Positions 1 through 7,200 of a stretch of 9,122 nt of DNA are shown here, in pieces. The DNA comes from an uncultured bacterium. GTDB lineage: Bacteria > Actinomycetota > UBA4738 > HRBIN12. Made by a program: the position numbers and the translations under genes. Location of the stretch: assembly GCA_937881155.1 (NCBI GenBank), contig CALGFI010000237.1, forward strand, positions 1 to 9,122, written 5' to 3'. Within the stretch, counting starts at the first letter, position 1; each line of letters opens with the position of its first letter. Below the pieces are notes generated by a model. That model saw nothing but the letters and a program-made list of their open reading frames with translations, had not been told where the DNA came from and did no database searches.

Positions 1-1130
1 ACGGCGGTCCGCTTCCCGATCGTGCTCGCGAGGTTCGGAGGCGAACGGCGATGGAGGGTTCGTCCAGCGTGTTCGTCTCGATCGATGGTGCGGTGGTTGG
101 CACACTGATCCTGGACGATCCGATCCGTCCCGACACGCCGCGCGTGATCCGAACGCTGCGCCGCGCCGGCGTGAAGCGCGTCGTGATGGTCACCGGCGAT
201 CACGCGGACGTGGCGGAGTCCGTTGGCATCGCGATCGGCGTCGACCGGATCCTCTCGGAGCGCGACCCGGCGGACAAGGTCGACGCGGTTCGCGCGGAGG
301 GCGAGGGCGGTGTGACCATCATGGTCGGCGACGGCGTCAACGATGCGCCGGCGCTCGCCGCGGCCGACGTCGGCGTGGCGATGGGCGCTCGCGGCTCGAC
401 CGCGTCGTCGGAGGCGGCGGACGTCGTGCTCGCAGTGGATCGTCTTGACCGCGTGGCCGAGGCGATCCGGATCGCGCGCCGGTCTCGCGGCATCGCCTTG
501 CAGAGCGTGCTCGCCGGCATGGGCCTGTCGTTCGGGGCGATGTTCCTCGGCGCGGCTGGATTGCTCCTGCCGGTGGCCGGCGCGCTGGTGCAGGAGGCGA
601 TCGACGTCGCCGTGATCGTGAACGCCCTGCGAGCGCTGCGTGGAGACCGAACGAGTGCGCAGGCCGCCAGCCCCGGTTCGCAGGTCGGCGAACGCTTCCG
701 CGCGGAACATCGAGAGTTCGCGCCGGAGCTGCAGCGGATCCGTTCGGTCGCGGACCGTCTCGACACGTTCGCGCCCCTGCAGGCGCGCGAGGAGCTGGAA
801 CGGATCAGGTGGTTCCTGCTCGAGCGCTTGCCGCGACACGAGCAGGAAGAGGAGGCCGCGGTCTATCCGGTCGTCGCCCGGCTCATGGGCGGCGAGGATC
901 CCATGGGCTCGATGGAGCGCGCGCACATGGAGATCGAACATCTGGCGCGCGTGTTCGGCCACCTCGTCGCTGACGTTCCGGAGGACGGGCCGACGCGCGA
1001 GGACCTCGTCGACCTTCGCCGCGTGTTGTACGGGCTGCATGCCGTTCTTCGGCTGCACTTCGCGCAAGAGGAAGAGGCCTACTCGTGGCTGGCGAGCGAC
1101 CGGCCGCAGGACGAGCTGGCAACGGTGTAG
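1..1130 (+). CDS. P1B-type metal-transporting ATPase (C-terminal part) with C-terminal hemerythrin-like domain; 5' partial
   Basis: This is the 3' end of an ion-pumping ATPase of the inner membrane. The frame is open from base 3 back to the left edge, so the Met at base 51 is internal and the true start lies outside. Counting from that Met, the P/N-domain remnant shows VMVTGD (45-50), the P-x-D-K hinge segment (PADK, 73-76) and MVGDGVNDAP (91-100), the Mg-binding loop of HAD-type pumps. The last two membrane helices follow at about 150-194. The final one carries QEAID, which fits the Q-E-x-x-D pattern I recall for the P1B-5 subgroup. After a linker (about 197-212) comes a four-helix hemerythrin/HHE domain (213-345) with likely iron ligands H220, H263/E267 (HEQEE), H292 or H297, H330 and H336/E340 (HFAQEEE). 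P1B-5 pumps with such domains are known and are linked to nickel and iron transport. Substrate here is inferred; the actuator domain, DKTG site and TPC-type motif are not visible. Confidence 0.93.
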   Translation, partial: GGPLPDRAREVRRRTAMEGSSSVFVSIDGAVVGTLILDDPIRPDTPRVIRTLRRAGVKRVVMVTGDHADVAESVGIAIGVDRILSERDPADKVDAVRAEGEGGVTIMVGDGVNDAPALAAADVGVAMGARGSTASSEAADVVLAVDRLDRVAEAIRIARRSRGIALQSVLAGMGLSFGAMFLGAAGLLLPVAGALVQEAIDVAVIVNALRALRGDRTSAQAASPGSQVGERFRAEHREFAPELQRIRSVADRLDTFAPLQAREELERIRWFLLERLPRHEQEEEAAVYPVVARLMGGEDPMGSMERAHMEIEHLARVFGHLVADVPEDGPTREDLVDLRRVLYGLHAVLRLHFAQEEEAYSWLASDRPQDELATV

Positions 1131-1135
1131 CGGGT

Positions 1136-1822
1136 CTACGCCGTGGCCCGGCCGCGCCGGGGGATCCACACTCGGAAGGACGCGCCACCCGCCTCACCCG
1201 ACTCGACCCACGCTCGGCCGCCGTGGAGCTCGGCGAAGCGACGAACCAGAGAGAGTCCGATGCCGACACCCGGACCGTCGTCGGATCGTTTGTTGAACGG
1301 ATCGAAGATCGCCTCGCGACGCTCGGCCGGAACTCCCGGTCCCTCGTCGTCGACGAGGATCACGACGCCGTCGCCGTCCGCGCGAGCCGAGACGCAGACC
1401 CTCGCGCCGTCGGGTGTGTGACGGACGGCATTCGTCAGCAGGTTCTCCACGATCCGCTCGACCTTCGACTCGTCGATCTCGGCCACGACATCGTCGGCAT
1501 CGACGATGATCTCGCGTTCCGAACGCAGCTCGGAGTCGTTCACCACGCGCTCGACCAACGAGCCCACGTCCGTGGGCCACAGTTTCGGTCGCACGATCCC
1601 CCGCGACAGCCGGTCGAGGTCGAGCAGGTCGTTCACCATGCGTTCGAGCTTGCGAGCGTTCGTGCCGATGCGCGCGGCGAGGTCCCTCACCTCGTCGCTC
1701 TCGAACGAGCCACCCTCGAGCGTCGCCGCGAGCCCGATGATGGCCGACAGAGGGGTCCGCAGGTCGTGTACCACCGCCGCGACGAACGGATCCTTCGCGT
1801 CCTCCGCGCCCGAGAGGGCCAT
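1136..1822 (-). CDS. Soluble sensor histidine kinase core (HisKA + HATPase_c), no sensor domain
   Basis: The 228-residue product is a bare histidine kinase core that autophosphorylates from ATP and would pass phosphate to a response regulator; none is encoded in the window. The dimerisation/phosphoacceptor helix starts almost at the N-terminus, with the H-box VVHDLRTPL (17-25, His19). The ATP-binding domain shows the N-box ENLLTNAVRHTP (126-137), the G1 box DDEGPGVP (158-165), the F-box FDPF (173-176) and the G2 box GVGIGL (185-190), all intact. There is no membrane segment. Related actinobacterial kinases usually carry PAS, GAF or membrane sensor domains before this point, so the protein looks truncated or works with a separate sensor. 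An in-frame TGA lies only two codons before the ATG, which fixes the start at 1822 or later. No Shine-Dalgarno precedes this ATG, but TAGCAT lies 8 bases upstream. The gene follows the transferase-family gene after 70 bases and converges on the ATPase gene. Confidence 0.93.
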   Translation of the reverse strand: MALSGAEDAKDPFVAAVVHDLRTPLSAIIGLAATLEGGSFESDEVRDLAARIGTNARKLERMVNDLLDLDRLSRGIVRPKLWPTDVGSLVERVVNDSELRSEREIIVDADDVVAEIDESKVERIVENLLTNAVRHTPDGARVCVSARADGDGVVILVDDEGPGVPAERREAIFDPFNKRSDDGPGVGIGLSLVRRFAELHGGRAWVESGEAGGASFRVWIPRRGRATA

Positions 1823-1828
1823 CGCGTT

Positions 1829-1846
1829 TCATGCTAGCGCCGACAT
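1829..1846 (-). other. Possible 5-codon leader ORF (MSALA) upstream of the kinase gene
   Basis: On the minus strand GGAAGG (1852-1857) lies 5 bases before an ATG at 1846 that opens a five-codon frame ending in TGA at 1829-1831. This frame is in register with the kinase, whose ATG at 1822 follows two codons after the stop. The good ribosome site thus serves the mini-ORF rather than the kinase. It could be a reinitiation leader, the remains of a longer kinase start broken by a nonsense change, or chance. Confidence 0.3.
1831..1836 (-). promoter_or_regulatory. Candidate -10 hexamer TAGCAT for the kinase gene
   Basis: TAGCAT on the minus strand fits the TANNNT -10 consensus of actinobacterial housekeeping sigma factors and ends 8 bases before the ATG at 1822, a spacing expected for a leaderless transcript. 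No -35 hexamer is recognisable (CCGGAA at the 17-base spacing). It overlaps the mini-ORF stop, so the two readings compete. Confidence 0.3.
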
Positions 1847-1892
1847 CGCCGCCTTCCGGGACCTCTCGTTGAACGATCTGAGTCGTGCCTGC

Positions 1893-3494
1893 TCAGCGAG
1901 CGGCAACGCCGCCATCGGCGCGTGGATCACTGCCCGCGTCGAACGACCCGTCGGCCATGACCCTGATCAGATGGGCGTGTCCGACGTTTTCGCTCACGTC
2001 CTCGAGCAGATCGACTCGGTAACCGCTCGCGGTGAGCGCTTCGCGTGTGGGCGACGGAACCGCGCCCTCGGCGACGAGCGCGCGATCGGTGGACCTGAGC
2101 TCCATACCCCCGACGAGCCAGCGGGGCGCCCGGACGGCGCTCGCGGCGTCCATCCCCAGGTCGAACGCTCGGAGGATCGACATCGCGTCGATCTGCGGCT
2201 GGCCTCCGCCGCCCATCGTTCCGGTCACCGCTGCGAGTTGCCCTTCGCGCTCGACGACGACGGGGAGAAGCGTATGCGCCGGGCGTTTCCCCCCTGCGAG
2301 TGCGTTCGGATGGTCGGGGTCGAGCACGAACGCGGCGCCGCGGTTGTGGAGCACGACGCCGGTAGCGGGGTCGAGGATGCCCGAACCGAACCCGGAGTAC
2401 AGGCTTTGGATCAATGCGATCGCGAGGCCCCGATGGTCCGCGGCGACGAGCGCGACGGTGTCGTCCGTGAACGATGGTGCGGCTTCGCGAAGTTGTGGCT
2501 CGCGTACCTGGTCGACGATGCCGGCGAGGTGGCCTTCGTCGAGGAGCGTCCCGACGTGAACGCGGGCGAACCGCGGATCGGCGTTGTGTCGGTCGCGGTC
2601 GATCGCCGTGACGCGGAACACCTCCGCGATCGTTCCGGCGTCCGGACCGAGTGGATCCGGATCGATCTCCAGTCGCTCGATTGCGGCGAGGATCTGGAGC
2701 AGAACGAACCCCTGCGAGTTCGGCGGCGCGACGCTCACGTCGAGGTCGCGGTAGCGGAGCTTGAGCGGCGAGTCGAGCTCGGCCTCGTGCGCTGCGAGAT
2801 CGTCGATCGTCATCGCTCCGCCGAGCGACGCGAGATGGTCGGCGATGGACGCGCCGATCTCGCCGCCGTACAGCGCCTCGGGACCTCCGTCCACGAGCGT
2901 CTCGAGCGTTCGCGCGAGCGCCGGCTGGACGAGGATGGAACCTTCGCCGAGCATCGCCGCGTCTCGCGCGTACACGTCACGCAGGCCCGGGTCGGCGAAG
3001 ATCTGCTCTCTGTGTGACCTGACGCTGTCGGCGAGCGAGCGTGCGACGGCAGTGCCGTCGCGCGCGAGCGAGATCGCTCGGGTGAACGCACGCGAGAACC
3101 CCAGATCCGACCAGTGTGTCCCGAGTTGCCACCATCCCGACACGGCGCCGGGAACCGTCACGGCGTGTGGACCGGACTCCGGCATCGCCTCGTATTGGCG
3201 TGCGAGTGAATCCATGTCCGAAGCCGCAGGCGCTGCCCCGCTCGCGTTCAGCACAACCGTTCGTCCGTCCGGCTCGTGGATCAGCGCGAACAGGTCCCCG
3301 CCGACGCCACACATGTGTGGGTACACAATGGCGAGGGTCGTCGCCGCGGCCAGTGCCGCGTCGACGGCGTTGCCGCCGCTGTCGAAGGCCTCCAGCCCGG
3401 CCGCGGTCGCCTCGACGTGCGGCGTCGCGATGGCGAACCGGCGGCCCGTGCCGGAGAGCGCCCGCTCGGTCGGACCGCCGTCGCTCGCGTGCAT
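1893..3494 (-). CDS. Gamma-glutamyltransferase family protein (YwrD-like Ntn-hydrolase)
   Basis: From ATG 3494 the product has 533 residues and belongs to the gamma-glutamyltranspeptidase fold, a proenzyme that cleaves itself before a nucleophilic Thr. Visible landmarks are SGGNAVDAA (39-47), MCGVGGDLFAL (61-71), TVPGAVSGW (113-121), the presumed autoprocessing site before Thr346 (DDTVALVAAD), FGSGI (369-373), NRGAAF (384-389), GKRPAHTLLP (402-411) and the glycine-rich MGGGGQPQ (427-434). There is no signal peptide, so a cytoplasmic enzyme is expected, as in the YwrD-like branch and unlike the secreted E. coli enzyme. Residues that hold the gamma-glutamyl group in E. coli GGT are not conserved, so the substrate is open. 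An ATG at 3545 would add 17 residues and overlap lhr by 32 bases. I prefer 3494 because the family homology begins close to it and TATCGT lies 6 bases upstream; 3545 has only a weak GGCGGGA site. Confidence 0.93.
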   Translation of the reverse strand: MHASDGGPTERALSGTGRRFAIATPHVEATAAGLEAFDSGGNAVDAALAAATTLAIVYPHMCGVGGDLFALIHEPDGRTVVLNASGAAPAASDMDSLARQYEAMPESGPHAVTVPGAVSGWWQLGTHWSDLGFSRAFTRAISLARDGTAVARSLADSVRSHREQIFADPGLRDVYARDAAMLGEGSILVQPALARTLETLVDGGPEALYGGEIGASIADHLASLGGAMTIDDLAAHEAELDSPLKLRYRDLDVSVAPPNSQGFVLLQILAAIERLEIDPDPLGPDAGTIAEVFRVTAIDRDRHNADPRFARVHVGTLLDEGHLAGIVDQVREPQLREAAPSFTDDTVALVAADHRGLAIALIQSLYSGFGSGILDPATGVVLHNRGAAFVLDPDHPNALAGGKRPAHTLLPVVVEREGQLAAVTGTMGGGGQPQIDAMSILRAFDLGMDAASAVRAPRWLVGGMELRSTDRALVAEGAVPSPTREALTASGYRVDLLEDVSENVGHAHLIRVMADGSFDAGSDPRADGGVAAR

Positions 3495-3500
3495 CAACGC

Positions 3501-3506
3501 ACGATA
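3501..3506 (-). promoter_or_regulatory. Candidate -10 hexamer TATCGT for the transferase-family gene
   Basis: TATCGT on the minus strand matches TANNNT and lies 6 bases before the ATG at 3494, in the 19-base gap after the lhr stop. It would let this gene be transcribed as a leaderless message independent of lhr. No -35 is evident, so this rests on hexamer and spacing only. Confidence 0.33.
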
Positions 3507-3513
3507 GTTCGCG

Positions 3514-4236
3514 TCACGCCCGGAGCGACAGTCCGCGGTACCCATCGACGAATCCCGCCGTGCGCAAACGGTCGGCGTGCGGAGAGCTCGTCGCCGGCTC
3601 CCCGTCGATCCGCGACAGCTCGATCCTCCGCACCCGTCCGTCCTTCACGAGCGCTGCGAGCGCGTCGGGCCAGTCGGAGTTCGCCGCATCGTCGAACGTG
3701 ACGAGCGTTCGGCCACCGCGCTCGAGATAGGCAGCAAGCGCGCCGTCGGCCAGCACGACGTACGCGCCGGCGGTCCGTGCGGGTCGACCGGCGCTCTCGG
3801 GCCACGCGAGCGCCGCCCCGTACGGCTGCGCCGGGTCTGCCGCGGCAAGGGAGAGGACGATCGACTCGGTGCGGTCCGGTTCCCTCAACTCACGCAGACG
3901 TTCCACCGCGCCCGGCGCCGCGAACTGCGCCGCGCCCAGGCCGTCGACGAAGTAGCCGCGCCGGACCTTGCCCGACTCCTCGAGCGCCCGGAGCACCCCG
4001 TACACGCCGGCGTACCCGCCCGGCGCGCCTTCGGCGAGAACCGCCTCACGCGTCAGCACGCCGTGCCGCTCGAGCAGTTGCATCGCGCGGGCATGCGCCG
4101 TTTCGGTCGGCGACGGCGCGGGATCGAGGAGCGGCGCGACGAGCGACCACCTGCCGGCGGCGGCCGGCGGCCCGGCGGGCCCTCGACCGCTTCGATCCGC
4201 GGCCGAGGAACGCACGAAGCGGCGCGAGCGTGTCAT
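3514..4236 (-). CDS. lhr: Lhr helicase C-terminal segment, in shifted frame
   Basis: This frame carries the missing C-terminus of the helicase encoded upstream, not an independent protein. Only residues from about 28 on resemble the family: GRWSLV (28-33), then a winged-helix-like block with RHGVLTREAV (57-66), GGYAGVYGVLRALEESGKVRRGYFVDGLGAAQFA in substance (73-106) and PGAVERLRE (108-116), all typical of the end of long Lhr proteins. The first 25 or so residues are out-of-frame reading of the preceding helicase codons, and the ATG at 4236 has no special support as a start. Skipping one base within 4153-4182 joins this frame to the main one and gives one protein of 1451 residues from GTG 7870. 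The stop at 3514 is followed 19 bases later by the transferase-family start. If the frameshift is real, this part is translated only by slippage or reinitiation. Confidence 0.85.
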   Translation of the reverse strand: MTRSRRFVRSSAADRSGRGPAGPPAAAGRWSLVAPLLDPAPSPTETAHARAMQLLERHGVLTREAVLAEGAPGGYAGVYGVLRALEESGKVRRGYFVDGLGAAQFAAPGAVERLRELREPDRTESIVLSLAAADPAQPYGAALAWPESAGRPARTAGAYVVLADGALAAYLERGGRTLVTFDDAANSDWPDALAALVKDGRVRRIELSRIDGEPATSSPHADRLRTAGFVDGYRGLSLRA

Positions 4237-7200
4237 TCGTGACCTCGCCCGCCCACACCAGGTCCCACAGCGCCGAGAGCACCGCGCGCTCGTCGGGCTC
4301 CTCGCTGGCGCGAAGGAGCTCCGGCCAGAACGACGCGCCGTGCGTTCCGAGGTGGGCTCGGAGACGCTCGTGGATGTCGCCGGAGGGGCGTTCGTCCGGC
4401 GGTGGGGGAGCCAACAGTCGAAGGCGGTCGCGGAACGCCAACATCACGCGGCCGTCGTCGGCGCCGACGCCACCGGCGCCCGTCCACACCAGCTCACCGC
4501 TCGCGCACAACGCGTCGAGGTCGGACGATCGATACCCCTGCGCGCGGCTCGGCAGCACGTCCGTCTCCAGGGTCGAGGCGTGGATCGCGGCGCCTTGCAG
4601 TTGCTCGATCGTGTCGACGAGCGCGGTCGGTCCGGTTCGCGGACGCGCGACCGAGTGCCACCGCGGGAGGAACCGAGCCAGCGTTGCGGCGTCGACGGGT
4701 TCGACCTCGCGACGGAGCGAGGCAAGCGAACGGCGCCGCAGCGAACGCAACACGTCCACGTCCACCCACTCGCGTTCCAAACCGCCGGGGCGGAACTCGC
4801 CGAACGCCACCCTGCCTTCCGACTCGAGTTGCCCGAGCGCTCGGCGAACGCGTTCTTCCGTGGCACCGAGTCGCGCGGCCGCATCGCGCGCGTGGAACGG
4901 CCCGTGCGTGCGGGCGTACCGTGCGACGAGCGACTCGAGCGGCGCTGCCACGGGTTCGGTGAACACCGCGGGAACGCCGACGGGGAGCGCGGCGCCCAGA
5001 GCGTCGCGGTAGCGCGCGGCGTCCTCGACCGCGACGAACCGTTCCTCTCCCGCGACGTGCAGTCGGACGGCCCGACCCTCGCGTTCGAGCCCATCGATCC
5101 ACCCGCTGGGGTTGTCGTTCGACCGTAACGAGATCTCGTCGATCGAGAGGTCACCGAGCCGCCGCAACAGGTCATGGACGTCGTCGCCGTTTCGCGCGCG
5201 ACGTCCCTCCGCGAGGTGCTGAAGCTCGAGCTCGAGGTCGGCGAGCGCATCGGGGTCGATCAGCTCGCGAAGATCCTCGGCGCCGAGCAGCTCGCGCAGC
5301 AGATCGCGGTCGAGCGCAAGCGCGGCGGCCCTGCGTTCGGCAAGCGGCGCGTCACCTTCGTACATGTAGACGGCGATCCATGCGAACACGAGCGACTGCG
5401 CGAACGGCGATGCTCGTTCGAGATCGACGGGCACAACGCTGATCCTTCGGGCGCGCACGTCGCCCAGCACCTCCTTCAGCGCCGGCAGGTCGAACACGTC
5501 GCGGAGGCACTCGCGGGTCGCCTCGAGCAAGATGGGGAAGGTCGGGTAGCGCGAGGCGACCTCGAGCAGCTCCTTCCCGCGCTGCCGCTGCTGCCACAGC
5601 GGCGTCCGCTGACCAGGCCGGCGTCGCGGGAGCAGGAGCGCGCGCGATGCGGCTTCGCGGAACACACTCGTGAACAGCGCCGTCGCGGGGAGTCGCCGCA
5701 GCACGAGCTCCTCCACATCCTCCGGATCGACGATGAGATCCTCGACCGGGATGCGCTCCTCCGACTCCGGGAGTCGGATCACGATGCCGTCGTCGCTCCA
5801 CAGCACCTGGATTTCGAGTCCGTACGCTTCCTCCAGGCGCGCCTCGATGGCCATCGCCCACGGCGCGTGCACCTTCGCGCCGAACGGCGAGAGCAGGCAC
5901 ACGCGGTAATCGCCGAGCTCGTCGCGGAACCGCTCGACGAGGATCGTTCGGTCGTCGGGGATCGCGCCCGCCGCCTCGCGCTGTTCGTCGAGGTACGCCA
6001 CCAGGTTCTCCGCGGCGAGCTCGTCGAGCGCGAACTCCGTCCGGAGCCGCTCGACGGCGCGTCGATGCGGTGCAGCGGCGAGCTCCCGCGTCGTCGCGCC
6101 GAGCGCGCGTCCGAGCTCGAGCGGACGCCCCGGCTTGTCGCCCTTCCAGAACGGCATCTTTCCCGGCTCTCCAGGTGCCGGCGAGACCACGACGCGTTCG
6201 AACGTGATGTCCTCGATCCGCCACGCGGTGGCGCCGAGCAGGAACACCTCGCCGCGTCGGCTCTCGTACACCATCTCCTCGTCGAGCTCGCCGACCCGAC
6301 GTCCGTCGACGGTGAACACGCCGAACAGCCCGCGGTCGGGGATCGTGCCACCGCTGGCGATGGCGATCCGTCCCGCGCCCTCTCTCGCGCGTAGCACGTC
6401 TGATCGCCGGTCCCACACGATGCGGGGGCGGAGCTCGGCGAACTCATCGGAGGGATAGCGCCCCGATAGCAGATCGAGCACGTTACGGAGCAGCTCATCG
6501 GAGAGGTCGGCGAAGTTCGCGGCGTGCCGCACCACTCGCGCGAGATCGTCGACCGTCCATTCGTCCATTGCGCACATCGCGACGATCTGCTGTGCGAGGA
6601 CGTCGAGCGGGTTCCTGGGGTAGTGCGTCTCCTCGATCTGGCCGTTCAGCATCCGCCGAACGACGACCGTCGCCTCCAGGAGGTCGCCGCGGTACTTCGG
6701 GAACACCTTGCCCCGCGAGGGCTCGCCGACGTGATGACCCGCGCGCCCGATCCGTTGCAGTCCGCGTGCGACCGAGCCCGGCGACTCCACCTGCACGACG
6801 AGGTCGACCGCCCCCATGTCGATCCCGAGCTCGAGCGAGCTCGTCGCGACGATGCCCTTCAGCACGCCGCGCTTCAGCCGGTCCTCGATGTCCAGCCGTT
6901 GTTCTCGGGCGATCGAACCGTGATGGGCGGCGACCAGCTCCTCGCCGGCGAGCTCGTTCAGTCGCGACGCGAGCCGCTCGGCCAGGCGACGTGCGTTCGT
7001 GAACACGATCGTCGAGCGATGGCCCTGCACCAGCTCAAGCAGCCGAGGGTGGATCGACGGCCAGATGCTGATCCGCTCCGGTGGCTGGGTCGGGTCTGGG
7101 GGCGGCTCATCGGGGACGGTTCCGATCGAGGCCATGTCCTCGATCGGAACGACGACCTCCACCTCCATCGGCTTTCGGATGCCGGCGTCGACGACGGTGA

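Noticed and set aside
1147..1161. CCCGGC-CGC-GCCGGG hairpin as a bidirectional terminator
   Set aside because: It lies inside the kinase coding region and has no T-run on either side; G/C palindromes of this size are expected here.
1506..3017. Long plus-strand open frame antisense to the transferase-family gene
   Set aside because: Arg/Glu-rich with no recognisable motif. The minus strand at the same place encodes a clear conserved enzyme; such antisense frames are common in GC-rich DNA.
4200..4242. ATG 4236 as the start of an independent small gene
   Set aside because: No ribosome site, and the first 25 or so residues are an out-of-frame reading of helicase codons; the rest is the missing Lhr C-terminus.
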